A DNA stretch of 64,000 nt from Laguncularia racemosa (Eukaryota; Streptophyta; Magnoliopsida; Myrtales; Combretaceae). A program made the translations under genes and the position numbers. The stretch is from NCBI GenBank assembly GCA_037954665.1, contig JBBMOL010000013.1, positions 3,844,001-3,908,000 of the forward strand, read 5' to 3'. Below are positions 22,152 to 34,119 of the stretch, in pieces. Numbering within the stretch: position 1 is the first letter of the stretch; every line of letters begins with the position of its first letter. The notes below the pieces were generated by a model. That model was not told where the DNA came from, made no database searches, and saw only the letters and a program-made list of their open reading frames with translations.

Positions 22152-25034
22152 TAGAGCCGGCAATGTAAGCCAAACAGGCCGACCCGCCCCTACTCGCAGG
22201 TCGTCATGGGTTGGCCTGTAGTGGCCCACAAAAGTTGTGGGTTACAAAAATCGGCTCGCCCTGCCCCATAGGCCAACGTGGGCTGGCCTGCGAAGACCCG
22301 CAATTTTTTTTTAATTTAGTATTTTTTTATTAGTATATTATATAAGACATGTTAGATGAAATTTTTTGTTTTTTTAAAAAAACCTTTTTTTTCTTTGCAA
22401 GTATAATTTATATTACATGTGTTAGAAAAAAAAGTGTTAAAAATTGTTTCAATTTGTATTTCTCACATCTAAATAAACTAGGTACATTGCAAATTTGCAA
22501 TTGCTCAATTTTTCCATTCACTTTCCTTATACAACTTCAATTTATACGTACTTATTCTTAAATCTCATTCTCATACGATAAAAAAAGAAAAAAGCAACCT
22601 AAAACGATAATTAAGTAAATATAGCAATTGTCATAAAGTACTTTTCATTAATTATATAGGAAAACAAAGACAATAATAAATGAGATAAAATCGCATATAC
22701 AAATCAATCATCACATCAGTCATCACTATCATCATCATCAACAACCAAATTGGAGTCTTCCTTTGATGAAGTAGTCCCACTTCCATCCCTACTCCCATTG
22801 TCTTCTTTTTTATCTACAATTTACAACATTACACATAATTAAATTAGACAATAAATGCTTGAAACAATACGTTAAAAGAAAATATTACCAACAAAACAAA
22901 AATAAATTACCTTCACATGTAAATCCTTGTAACCAATTAAGTGTACAAATTAGAGCTTCTACATTGGTTGGAAGCATAGAACTGCGATACTTATTAAGTA
23001 CACGAGCGCCGATGCTGAAAGTTGACTCTGACACTATAGTAGAAATTAGAATGTTAAGCACATCGAAGGCCATGATAAATAAATCAAGATATCTTTGGCT
23101 TTGACTCTTTCAATGTTGTAACACATCCAATTATGAGTAAAAGTCCATATCCATTACTGGCTCATCTAGATAAATATTCAAAAAAGACTTACCACAACTT
23201 TGTACTTCTACTTGACGGTATCGGAATTCCTACATTATTAAGGAAAAAATTAATTAAATACTAATATATATTATGAAAAAAAAATATAATTGAGAAAATA
23301 AAAAAAATTATTAAACTTACCACCAATATAGCAAAATCAATCTCTAAGCCCTTCCCAGCTCTATAAGTTGCTGCTCCTTTACTACTGCTACCTCCAGATG
23401 TGTCTTGTCCCTAAGAAGATGATCCAACCTGATGGCTTCTAGTTCTATATATGTGATATGTTTTGCTCTTCTTATATTCTCCATAGAGTTTATATAACTT
23501 GCTCTTTATGTGAGTCAACTTCTCTTCACAAGTGAGGGGATCAAGTTTATTAAAACAAAAGTTAAAAAATTCAAACTTCAATCGAGGATCAAAGATTGCT
23601 CCAAGTGCTAGGATAACACTATAATCACTCCAATATTTATCGAACTTCTATTTCATTCTAATAGACATCTCTCTTATGACATGATCTTCACTACTTAAAT
23701 TTTCATTCAGCAAACATTCAATCGTCTATACTTGAAAAAAATAATAGTTTGAAGTTGGATATGATGATCCTAACATCAAATTGACGATACTATGAAACGG
23801 GCTAAAAAACTTGCATATCTTTTCTGCTCTTTCCCACTCATCAATGGTTGGACAATATTTACAATGACGATCATTCAATTGAAAGTAGGAAAAAGCATGT
23901 CGATACTTGAGTGCGCTATCAAGTATAAGATAAGTGGAATTACATCTAGTTGTTACATCCAAGCGCAAACCAAGATTCCTATCAATGTTGCCAACTTGTT
24001 CAATACACTCCAAAAAGTGTTTCATTCTACTCTTGGAGCCCTTCACATACTTGGCACTTTCCTTTCCTTTATGTAATGCTTCACTACTTATAGTCAATCA
24101 TTCTTTAACGATCAAATGAAGAATATGAGCACAATATCTAATATGAAAAAACTCACCACTATATAACAAACTATGATGTAAGTTCAATTGCTCTTTAAGA
24201 AAATCTTGCATACAATCATTTGTAGATGCGTTATCCAATGTAAGGGAGAATATCTTCCTATTTATGCCCCAATCTTTCAAAAATTCAAATACTTTTTTTA
24301 ACAACTCAAACCTAAAGTGAGGATGGGGCATTTTACAAAAAGTAAGAATTTTATTATTCAATTTTCAATTGTCATCCACATAATGTCCAGTTAAACAAAT
24401 ATATCCCTTACTAGTAGAAGCAGTCCATACATCAGAAGTCAAACATACTTTCCTTGGAATTTTTTGCAAAATTTATTTCGAATTCTTCTTTTGAGTCAAA
24501 TATAAATTCCAAACATCTGATGTAGCAGTTTTTCTACTAATTGGCTTATAATCAAGATTATATAGCCTTATGAACTGTGTAATCCTCCTATACTCAACAA
24601 ATGAAAATAGCATATCATGTTCAATAATAGCCATACCCATTATCTCACAAGAAATTAGGATCTGGTTTTCTTGATCTTAACTTGCCAGTAAGATCAATTA
24701 TCATATCACCAATATCATTATATCTAGGAATTTGACTTAAATGACACTTTTATCTATGTCGGCGTAAAGATGAAGTTCCATGTGAATGTGCTCCAATAAC
24801 ATATTCCTTCCTACATGCTTTACACTTAGCCCTATTTTTACCATCCTTCCCAATACCAATTTTTGTAAATATTTCCTAAACCTCATAAGAAGAGTTACCT
24901 ACTCGAGCCTTCTTACCTGCATGTTCTTCAGATTGAGAAGATCCTGGTTGTAGATTATCGTTATGCCTACTGACTTCAGACACATCATCCACATTAATAG
25001 GCTCCATTGTAGTCTCATTACTTAGAGGATCCAT
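22152..25034 (-). mobile_element. hAT element 1, right end not found
   Basis: The left terminus is TAGAGCCGGCAATGTAAGCC at 22152, preceded by GTAATGGG, the likely 8 bp target. The empty paralogous site near 38683 reads GTAATGGGTAAAG. Subterminal GC-rich repeats (GGCCGACCCGC, GGGTTGGCCTG) follow, typical of plant hAT elements. The transposase remnant reads leftward from 25034. No matching right terminus or second GTAATGGG was found before the plant-mobile-domain remnant at about 26.0 kb, so the right end is deleted or rearranged. The element may extend through the GC-rich block to about 25500. Confidence 0.75.
22700..25034 (-). pseudogene. hAT transposase (BED finger, RNase H fold, hAT dimerisation), broken
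   Basis: The minus strand starts at ATG 25034 (MDPLSNETTMEPINVDD). A BED zinc finger follows at about 24750-24880 with CKACRKEY and a SLRRH..KC half. Its first conserved tryptophan codon is a stop (V*EIFTKIGIGKDG). The central region at 23726-24361 (FFHIRYCAHILHLIVKE, then SRMKHFLECIEQ) matches the RNase H-like core of the Ac/RICESLEEPER group. The C-terminus at 22885-23073 (STIVSESTFSIGARVLNKYR, then SSMLP.NVEALIC) is the hAT dimerisation region. Stops and frameshifts separate these parts, so no active transposase can be made. It ends in an acidic VVDDDDSDD tail near 22715. Close paralogue: the element at 27230-32450. Confidence 0.85.
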
Positions 25035-25094
25035 TATGTAAATATAGAAAATGTTATTAGTAGTAGTATACTTATTTATAAAATATAAATATAG

Positions 25095-25490
25095 TTACCC
25101 CACTGGCCACAACACAAGCCATCGCACCGACGTCAACCTACTGACCATGGCTACACTACACCCCACACCATCTAAGCTATGGTCGGCAGCCACACGGCCA
25201 CACTCTAAGCCACGGCCGACGACCACACGGCCACACTCCAAGCCATGGCCAGCAGCCACATGGCCACACTCTAAGCCACAACCGGCGGCCACACTCACTC
25301 TTCAAGCCACAACCAGCACACCCACTTCCAAGCCACGGCCACACATGCCACACCACACACACCACACTCTCCAAGCCACCGGCGTCACCCTAACGGCACA
25401 CAAACTCCACCCACACCACACTACACTGCCACACACACCACACCTCCAACACGTACCATACGGACCACACAACACCCCACTCCCCAATAA
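25095..25490. repeat. C/A-rich minisatellite with GC-rich units
   Basis: Repeated units of about 33 bp built on CACACGGCCACACTCTAAGC and variants. It lies just upstream of the hAT 1 transposase start, where hAT 2 carries its own GC-rich repeats (33340-33760). Open frames on both strands here are repetitive, not genes. Confidence 0.75.
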
Positions 25491-25499
25491 AAGTAAAAG

Positions 25500-25960
25500 G
25501 ACAAAATCTATTGCTTTACCTTAATCAACGAGGACGGTGGCACAAAGGAAATGGAACAAGCGGTAGCGGATAGTGAACAGGCGGCCCTAATAAAATTTTA
25601 ACTACGATAATGGCATTGTTAAAATAAATAAAATATCATTGAGATTCTATTTGTTTCATGGATTTTCCTATGGCTCACCTTGGTTTCGAGGTCGTCGTTG
25701 TCCCCCCATTCATCGCCACGCAGGAATCGGTTCTGCCTCCTCTTAAGTATTCTGCTGTTGTGGTTATGGGTACAACGTTACCCTCCTTTGGTGAAACATG
25801 AATCGAAGACCTTAAGTAGCTATTCTCACGACCATGTCTATATTCGATGATAAGTAGATTTGTCGTAAGGTATCATCTTGTAAGTATGAACAAAATGTAA
25901 ATTAAGGTTAATGGGATAATGTAATTATTTGGACATTACTGAGTGTTTATATATTACCAA
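25500..25960. other. Unassigned stretch between hAT 1 and the plant-mobile-domain remnant
   Basis: Contains a 47-codon plus-strand frame at 25658-25801 starting MDFPMAHLGFEVVVVPPF. It is GC-richer than its surroundings, but no family is recognised and no continuation was found. The rest is AT-rich. Confidence 0.3.
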
Positions 25961-26540
25961 AAATCCAAGAATAGCCCTTGTGCGTCCAATTTATCGCCTA
26001 TTGATCGTTCCATAACATTGTAGATAACTATCATGTACACCACAAGGGCTATCCATATGAACGACTTGACTGACCTGCTGTTCCCACTTGTTCAAATACA
26101 TCACATGCTAGACTGTCTAATCAACATCAATCCGGCCATGCAGGTAGATTTCATGGAGCTCCGGCTGCGTGTTCATCGACTACAAGATATATTGAAACCC
26201 ACCAAATTGCCTCACCACTCGATCTAGGAAATGCCACTCAATAATGTGGAAACAAATAAGTGGCACCCCAGCCATCCAAATGTGCATGCCAGTTTTGTAG
26301 AAATACTACAGGAGATTAATTAAATTCCCATCGTACGACTCCCATTCAACCTGAAAATAGGAAATTATATTGACTTCAAATGATAAATATAATTAATTGT
26401 AAGGAAATAAATCTGGTTACTAAAGTACCTACGACATGTTTCACTTGTCTAATGCATCCTGATATGCGCCGACTACGTAGGTGAGGTGATACTGTATGTC
26501 CCTCCACGTGTTCCAACATGCCGCCAATGGACATCTAGCT
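25960..26540 (-). pseudogene. Plant mobile domain (PP7-long-form-like) gene, C-terminal part
   Basis: Minus reading from 26540 gives PLAACWNTWRDIQYHLTYVV, then GAYQDALDK. After an intron-like gap ending in an acceptor (ATTTTCAG) at about 26350 it continues with GMHIWMAGVPLICFHIIEWH, then FLDRVVRQFGGFQYI. VPLIC..IVEWH.PDRV.RQFG is the hallmark of the plant mobile domain family annotated as PP7 long-form or MAIN-like, which is spread by transposable elements. It has stops after ALDK and in the second exon. The N-terminal part is at 34120-34860, separated by hAT element 2. Joining the flanks while removing the element and one 8 bp duplicate restores the reading frame across the junction, which confirms insertion into this gene. 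Confidence 0.8.
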
Positions 26541-27229
26541 TCTATAGATAGAGGTGTGCAAGTGGGTTAATCAGGCCAACTCGACCTGGCCCACTTTAGC
26601 CCACGGGTTAAACGGGCCAAATGATTTTAGGCCAACCTAACCCATGGGTTAGTGGACTAAATGGGCCAACCCACTAACCCAGCCCGTTTAACTCACTTTT
26701 ACCATTTGATAAGTTAAATGAGCCAACCCACTTTTCCAACCCGTTTAACCCACTTTTAAGCCCATTTAATCTACTTTCCTAACCCAATTGATGGGTTAAA
26801 CAGGCCAACCCACTAACCCAGCCAATTTAACCTCTTTTTTTTTTTTTTTTTGTTGATGGGTTAAAATATAAAATGAATTTACATAAAAGAAAAAAAATTT
26901 AATTAATGGCAAAATAAAAAATAAAAAAAAAATCTTACACTGCCTTCTATTATATCATTTATGTACTATCTATTATGAGAAACAAAAAAAAAAAAAGCAA
27001 ATAAAGAAAAAATATATTACATGTTGTCATTTGATAAAGAAAAAGAACCACAAGTCTTATTGAAATACTAAGTAAAATTGGAAGTTCATACACTAAATAT
27101 GGAGATTAAAATCAGAATTTTCAAATATCAAACCAAAAATAAAGTAGTCAAATCAAGATAACAAAGATAACCATTACAGAAATTTCATGTCAAATAGGAA
27201 TACGAATGGCCATAAATTAGTTACATCAA

Positions 27230-28473
27230 CAGTAATCATTTTTCATCAACAATCACATTGGAATCTTCCTTTGACAATGTTGTTTGAAGACTTTGTTCAC
27301 CTTCATCTACAATTCACCAAATAACACACATAATTAGATGGAACTATTAAAAGGTTAAAATAATAAATTATGACGAAATTTTATAAAAATGAAATAATTA
27401 CCTTCCCAATCAAATCCCTGTAGCCAATTGTGAGTACAAACTAAAGCTTCTACGTTTTCAGGAAGCATGGAACTGCGATATTTAGTAAGGACTTGAGTGC
27501 CAATACTAAATGCAGACTCAAATGCTACTATAGTAATTAGAATATTAAGTACATCAGAAGCCATTATACACAAACCTAGATACCTTTGATGTTGAGTCTT
27601 CCAATAATCCAGGACATCTAACTCCTAATAAAAGTTCATATTCAATACCGGGTCATTTATATATAGGTTTAAAGATGACTTATTGGTTGTCTCAACCTCA
27701 ACTTGACAGTACTCTTACATCATTGGGCAAAAAAATAGTAATGATAATTAATCATTAAAATTAAAATATTACAACAAAATAAATAAATAAATAAATAATT
27801 GAAAGTAAGTGTTTAACTTACATTAAGAGTAGCAAAATCGATACCCAAACTTTTTCTAAATCCCATACTTCCCTTAAGTCCTTTACTTAAACTCTTGCTT
27901 CTAGATGTTTGTTGAGCTCGAGAAGACCAACTTGAGAGCTACTAGAATGTGCTTTCTTTGCCTTGTTCTTGTCATATTCTTCAAAAAGTTTATACAACTT
28001 GCCCTTTATTTTAACAAACTTCTCTTCACATGTAAGTGGATCAATCTTATTTAAGCAAAACCTTAAAAATTTGAACTTTATTCGCGGGTCTAGTACAGCT
28101 CCAAGTGCAAGGATAATGCTATATTCCCTCCAATATTTGTCAAATTTTTCTTTCATCTTAACACACATATCTCTTATGACAAAATCTTCACTTGCTGAAT
28201 TCTCATTCAGTAAACATTCTATCATCCATACTTGTAAAAAATATAAGTTTGAAGTTAGATATGAAGAACCTGACATCAAATTTGTGATAGTGTAAAAAGG
28301 ACCTAAGAACTTGCACAATTTTTGTGCTCTTTCCCACTTTTCCATTAATGGATGGTATTTATAATTTGAGTCATTTAATTGAAAGTAAGAAAAAACTCGT
28401 TGATACTTGAGAGCATTATCAAGCAAGTAAAATTCCATCTAGTAGCTACATCCAAACATAAACCAACATTGGT
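27230..28473 (-). pseudogene. hAT 2 transposase, C-terminal half
   Basis: At 27887-28438 the minus strand is open for 183 codons covering the middle of the transposase: YQRVFSYFQLND near the start, then EFDKYW-like and LGAVLDPRIKFKFL motifs of the hAT RNase H-fold region. The dimerisation region follows at 27355-27573 (AFESAFSIGTQVLTKYRSSM, then LPENVEALVCTHNWLQG). It matches hAT 1 (22700-23960) block by block. An apparent stop and spacer between the two ORFs at 27575-27886 (also present in hAT 1) may include an intron. The 5' side ends abruptly at about 28473, where the nested insertion begins. The N-terminal half is at 31383-32450. Confidence 0.85.
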
Positions 28474-29480
28474 GTTAAGCATGGTTGTCAAATCGCGATT
28501 TTACGTAGAATCGCTAAGGGGTCCGTAGAATCGGAATGTAGAAACCTAAGTTTCTACAACCTATGTAAAATAACTTTCAAATATTATAAATTTACTTACA
28601 ATAGTCATTAAAAAATATAATTAATAATAGAAATAAGGAAATTAATTATTTATTTTAGCCATAAATTGCAAATTTTCAATAAAAGTCATAATATAGATAA
28701 TCGAGCATAAGTTTTATAATATAGATATTTTATTTCTAAAATGATAAATCATGTATAAAACAAGTTTCATCTAGTTCTATATACAAAAACTAAAAGATAA
28801 TAGATAAAATTTAAAAATCAATTGTGACTTTAAGAAATTACTAATAAATAAAAATTGATAATGAAGATATACCATTAGAAAGGAGTAATATTAAAAAATG
28901 ACCAAAAGTACATAATAAAGAAGATACTATAACAAGAAAACCTTCAAAATTATATATTACTAGGTAAATTTTTACACTATTCGTGATTATTAATTCAAAA
29001 TATATTTACTTAACAATATCTCACATTTACTTAACTATGAGAATGATATATTGAAAAGATAAAAATATAAATACATTTATACCTTTCCTATAAAATTAAA
29101 AATCTAAAAAATTCTTATAAAATTAAAGTTATCTACCATTTATTTTATTTACTATTATAAAAATTTAGTTAAAATAAGGAAAGTTGCAAGCAATCAAACA
29201 TGAGTGCTTTAATACGAACATGATCACAAATAGGAACAAAAAGACTAACAATCGACGAACACAAACACAAAGACTTCAATGCAACATAACACACTGACAA
29301 GAGAGAGTGATGACCGACGAACATGTTGGGGTATGACTCATGCTTCCCTACGATAGGAAAGCACGTAGGTATGTAGAATCGAACTCATCTATATATAATA
29401 TTATATATATATATATGAAACTTAAATAGGAAAGTCAAGAATTATGAAAGACTTACTACTAAAAGATTCATGAACATAAA
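28474..29480. other. Left part of the insertion nested in hAT 2
   Basis: Starts GCATGGTTGTCAAATCGCG, after which hAT homology stops. AT-rich and non-coding. At 29333-29375 it carries TGTTGGGGTATGACTCATG and AGGAAAGCACGTAGGT, the 5' part of the short repeat found complete at 38141-38287. What carried this DNA in is not clear. Confidence 0.5.
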
Positions 29481-29499
29481 AGTTAGAGCTTAATCATAC

Positions 29500-31375
29500 A
29501 TAACGTAATTAATAGAATCCGTTCTAATTGCCACTCAACCAACTATGGTCCTCTTTGATACAGGAGTTACACACTTTTTTATAAGTTCAATTGTAGCTCA
29601 ACAAAGGAAAATGGAAGTTTAACCTTCTTCGAAGATTTTTAGAATTAGCATCCCTATAAGAGATAAAGCAATCACCAAAGAGATAGTAAAAGACATCCAA
29701 ATCAAGATATAATGGAGAAACATGTCTACAAACTTGATTGTTTTGTCCATGAGAGGTTACGAGGCAATTTTGGGAATGGATTGGCTCTCTAAGCATTTTG
29801 CCAACATGGATTGCAAGAAGAAAGAAGTATTGTTCAACAAGCCATGAACAAAAACCATAGTATATCAAGAACCAAGAAAAAATTCAAAAGTTTCCACTAG
29901 TGTCTTGCAAGCAAAGGGAGAAAACCTTGAAGATTGAAACTTGTGCTTAATAAGCACAATAGAAACGAACATGAAACCACAAGATTAGAGGAAATACCCA
30001 TAGTTAACAAATTTCTTGAAGTATTTTCTAAAAAATTGTTGAGACTACCTCCATCAAGAGAGATAGATATCACCATTGAAGTAAAGCCTAGTACATAACC
30101 AATCTCTAAAGTGCCTTATCGAATGGCCCCAATTGAGTTAAAGAAGTTGAAGATACAATAGCAAGAATTAATAGAGAAGGGATTCATTTGTCCAAGCATA
30201 TCGACCTGGGGAGCTCTCATGTTGTTCGTTAAGAAGAAAGATGAGTCCATGTGATTATCCATCAACTATCAGGAATTGAATAAGGTGAGTATCAAGAATA
30301 GATATCCTTAGTCGAGAATTGATAATTTATTTGATCAATTGCAAGGAGCAAGCAACTTTTCTCGAATTGATCTATGATCTGGATATTATCAGTTGAAGAT
30401 CGGATCAGAAGACATACCTAAAGCCACTTTTCGAACAAGATATGGTCATTATGAGTTTCTAGTAATACCATTTGGATTGAAAAATGCTCCAACTGTATTC
30501 ATGGATCTTATCAAAAGAATCTTCAAACCATTCTTGGAAAAATTCGTAGTAGTTTTTATTGATGATATTCTAATTTATTCCAAAACCAAGCTGGAGCATA
30601 AGGAACACTTAAGAACTACCTTGGGATTATTGAAGAAACATCAACTATATGCAAAATTGTCAAAATATGAATTTTGAATGAATTAAGTGGCATTCTTGGA
30701 CATATCATATCTAGAGAAGGTGTATCAGTAGATCCAGCAAAGATTAAAGCGATAGTTGACTAGAAACAACCAACTACAATCACAGAAGTAAGAAGTTTTC
30801 TTAGGTTAGTTGGATATTGTAAGAGATTTGTAATAAACTTTTCACAAATTTTGAAGCTATTGACTAGATTGACACGAAAAAATGTAAAGTTCGAGCGGAT
30901 GAAAATTGTGAAAGAAGATTTCAAAAGTTGAAGCAACGGTTGATTTCAGCTCCTATTCTAATATTACCTAACTCAGAAGAACCCTTTTATGTATATAGTG
31001 AAGCTTCGCAAACCGGGTTAGAATGTGTCTAAATGCAAAATAAGAAGGTTGTAACTTATGCTTTTAAACAATTGAAACCGCATGAAAAGAATTATTCTAC
31101 CCATGATTTGGAATTAGCTATGATTGTATTTGCCTTGAAGATATGGAGACACTACTTATATGGGCAAAGATGCGAAATTTACATAGATCACAAGGGTTGA
31201 AGTATCTATTCACACAAATGGAGCTTTACATGTGACAAGAAGATGGCTAGAACTCATCAAGAATTACAATCTCAGTATCAACTACCACCTAGGAAAGGCC
31301 AATGTAGTAGCTGACGCTTTAAGTAGAAAGAACTACAGCCAAGTAGTGGCATTATTGATAGAATAACAACAATTG
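29500..31375 (+). pseudogene. Ty3/gypsy pol remnant (protease, RT, RNase H) inside hAT 2
   Basis: Plus-strand fragments in the usual gypsy order. Protease at about 29540 (MVLFDTGVTHFFISS, with catalytic DTG) and its downstream ILGMDWLSKH motif at about 29777. Reverse transcriptase at 30130-30680 (PFGLKNAPTVFMDLI, then the catalytic VVFIDDILIYSK). The FLR..GYCKRFV-type connection at about 30800. RNase H at about 30985-31190 (YSEASQTGLECV, then THDLELAMIVFALKIWRHYL). Finally YHLGKANVVADALSRK at about 31300. Many in-frame stops (before ELIEKG, after DESM, within the IDL.SGYYQL motif) show it is dead. Gag, integrase and LTRs are missing. It opposes the host hAT transposase. Confidence 0.88.
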
Positions 31376-31382
31376 ATACACT

Positions 31383-32450
31383 GTCAAGATTAGTGATTTG
31401 TTTAGCACATTCCCAGAAATGTTCCATTCTACTCTTTGACCCTTTTATATACTTTACACTCTCTCTTATTTTATGTAAAGCCTTATTGGCTACCGTTAAG
31501 CCCTCTTTTACAATCAAGTGAAGATTATGAGCATAACATTTAATATGAAAAAATTCACCATCACACAACAAACTGCACTATAACCTAAGCTGATCTTTCA
31601 AGAGATTTTGCATGTAATCATTCGCAAATGCATTGTCCAAGGTAAGACTGAAAACTTTCTTATCAATACCCTAATCTTTCAAAAAATCAAACATCCTCCT
31701 TGATAATTCAACTCATGAGTGAGGAGGGGGCACATGACAAAAAGAAAGAATTTTATTTTGAAATTTCCAATTATCATCAACAAAATGTGCAGTTAAACAC
31801 ATATAACCCCCAATCGTGGAAGTTGTCCATAAGTTAGATGTCAAGCAAACTCTATCATGAATTTTTCCCAAAACTTTTCTTAAGTTATCTTTTTCACCCA
31901 AGTATAGTTTCCAAACATTAGATGTTGTCATTTTCTTAGAGATGGGAATATAATTAGGACATAAATGCTTTATCAATTGTACAATCCTCCTATATTCAAT
32001 AAATGAGAAAGGAAGATTGTGCTCAATTATCGCCATTGACAAGATGTCACGAGCAACTTTGTAATCTACTTTTCTTGACTTTAACCTTCCAGACCGATCA
32101 ATTATCATATCACCCACATCCAAATATTTGGGAAGCAAATGACACTTATTCATATGTCGAATTAAAGTTGATGTCCCATATTTAGAACCACCAATCACAT
32201 ACTCTTTCCTACATCCTTTGCATTTTGCTCTTTCTTTACCATTCTTTCCTATTCCTATTTTTGTAAAAACATCCCAAATTATAGAAGTGTTTGTTCTAAG
32301 TCTCTTACCTTTAGGTTCTTGGGAGTTGAGAGATGTTCCTGCAGTAGTATTGGAAGGCATAATGGAATCACCCCCTTGAGCGTTTGACTCATCGTCCACA
32401 TTAATTCATTGAATGATATTGTCCTCACTAGTACAAGTAGTACGATCCAT
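31383..32450 (-). pseudogene. hAT 2 transposase, N-terminal half with BED zinc finger
   Basis: Minus reading from the ATG at 32450 (MDRTTCTSEDNIIQ, then a stop), with the long open part at 31713-32399 (228 codons). Residues about 40-90 of that frame form a BED finger: IIWDVFTKIGIG, CKGCRKEY and STLIRHMNKC, all zinc ligands present. It continues with MTTSNVWKLYLGEK and DRVCLTSNLWTTSTIGGYMC, the start of the catalytic domain including the conserved SNLWT. The next piece at 31383-31571 (FFHIKCYAHNLHLIVKEG, then SRMEHFWECAKQI) joins what hAT 1 has at 24000-24160. The nested block interrupts after about 31380. The early stop suggests the element was already inactive or used a downstream ATG. Confidence 0.87.
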
Positions 32451-32459
32451 TATGAAAAT

Positions 32460-33339
32460 ATAAAAAGGAAGATGTAAGCCATTAACATCTATTACAATGA
32501 ATGAGAGTAAAAAAAAAAAAAAAAAAGCCAAATTATTCACATTTAACATAATAGAACACCTACTAGCAAGGATAGGATTTTATATTTGTAATCCCATTTC
32601 TAAAAAGGCTAAGTGTATTTTAATAATTGAAATAATGCAACAATGTACCCAATTTAGAATACATCCACTACTTTGATGATTTATACTCTATGAATAATGA
32701 CATTGGCACATTGCCTCTAGTGGGCCATTATTTGGAGCAATTGTATTTCTTTTAGCTGTTCAATAACATATCTTTGGACAATACACAAAAATACATGATG
32801 AAAGATACTTGCCATGTGAGCTATATGAAAATCTAACAGAGTATACAAAGAGATATTTCTTGGAAAAGTGGTATTGCTGAGCATTTTCACCAACTACTGG
32901 ATCCAAATAGAAGAATGAACCTAATGTTAAATTTTACCAAAGAGTACTTGAGATGTAAATGGAGACATAAAAGTATACGAAAGAAATATTCTCAAATTCA
33001 AATTAACAGCACAATTTCTATATCAATCCATTATTACAGAACTGATAGAAAGCCAATCAGCTTGCTAAAAACAAATCCAGACAGGTTATAAGTGTAAGCG
33101 ATAAAAATTGATTTTGGTTCATCCATCAATTCATGAACTTCCTGAAATTTCTTTTACCTAGACTATTTAACAACACAATGAGCATGGGCTTACTTCTAAA
33201 CATCAATCATGGATCTTACAGCAACTTGCTAAAACACCACACTATGTGCACATTTTAGTTTAAAGTAAATTCACATCATAAAAATATAGATCATCATAAT
33301 CAACAAATTGATAATATATGTTCATAAATTGTTTTAAAT
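32460..33339. other. hAT 2 internal non-coding region
   Basis: Untranslated DNA between the transposase start and the GC-rich repeats near the right end, AT-rich with a poly-A tract at about 32505-32526. No gene or structural RNA seen. Confidence 0.5.
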
Positions 33340-33780
33340 ACAATTTAAAACAAACGACGAGAGTGAGGACAGGGACAAGGATGATCGGAAGATTGCGAGC
33401 GAGAAGGGGATGACCGGAAGACGACAGCGATGAGATGACCAGAAGACGACAGCGACGAGATGATCGGAAGATGACAGCGACGAACTAAACGACCGGCACT
33501 GGACAACGAGAGGGATGACAGATGAGCATCTGCGATTGTGATTTGCGATTGCGAGGGCCGATTGTCGAGATCGAGACTTCGTAGTGTATGCTGTGTGCTG
33601 TTGCTGTTCCTTTCGGTTGCTTCTTGTTGTAGATCTACGACTGCGTGCGAACACGAAGTGGCTGTGGCTTGCTGCTTACTGTTGCTGTTCCTTCTGGTTG
33701 CTTGCTGCTGTAGATCCACAACTGCGTGCCGACGTGGAGTGGCTGTGGCCTACTATTGTCAAGACTCAAGTGTGCTGTTT
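33340..33780. repeat. GC-rich minisatellites near the right end of hAT 2
   Basis: Two tandem copies of an about 81 bp unit (each starting TTGCTGTTCCTT at 33601 and 33682) follow a shorter array of GATGACCGGAAGACGACAGC-type units at 33400-33490. Open frames on both strands are repetitive. The position mirrors the minisatellite upstream of hAT 1. Confidence 0.7.
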
Positions 33781-34119
33781 TAGTGTTTCTTCTGTTTTAC
33801 TTAGGGTTAGGGTTAGTAGATTTGTAGAGTGTGGAGTTCGGACTGCGAATTGCGTGAATTGTTGCTTCTGCTACTGTCATGTCATGTTATGTCACACAAC
33901 TTATATGCCATTGATCTTGATTTACTTTTTTTTTTTAATTATTATTAGGCATGCGGGCCAACTCGATCTATCACAAATCAACCCACTTTGACTGTGGATT
34001 AAATGAGCTGGGCTATTTTGGCTCGCTTTTTTAACGGGTAAAATTTTTTTTACCTTAACCTGTTTTAAAAACAGGTCGGCCCATGGGCCTTAACCCACTT
34101 GTACACCTCTATCTATAGA

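Larger units (their letters stand above)
26549..34111 (-). mobile_element. hAT element 2, complete ends, split internally by a nested block
   Basis: Terminal inverted repeats: TAGAGGTGTGCAAGTGGG on the left and, reverse-complemented, TAGAGGTGTACAAGTGGG on the right, with 21 of 22 bases matching when TTAA is included. A perfect 8 bp target duplication TCTATAGA flanks it (26541-26548 and 34112-34119). Both ends carry dense GGGTTAA/AACCCACT and GGGCCAA subterminal repeats, typical of hAT transposase binding regions. Total length is 7563 bp, of which about 2.9 kb (28474-31380) is foreign, leaving about 4.65 kb. The transposase reads leftward from 32450. It sits in a plant-mobile-domain gene of the same orientation. 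Confidence 0.92.

Noticed and set aside
25051..25524. 157-codon plus-strand frame with PHSKP-type repeats and opposite-strand frames
   Set aside because: Tandem minisatellite read in frame; its repeat unit explains all three overlapping frames.
33798..33818. Telomere-like TTAGGGTTAGGGTTAG
   Set aside because: Under three units, and of the TTAGGG rather than the usual plant TTTAGGG type, inside hAT 2; chance or a minor repeat.
33334..33991. Several overlapping ORFs near the right end of hAT 2
   Set aside because: They arise from the 81 bp and shorter GC-rich repeats and contradict one another in strand and frame.
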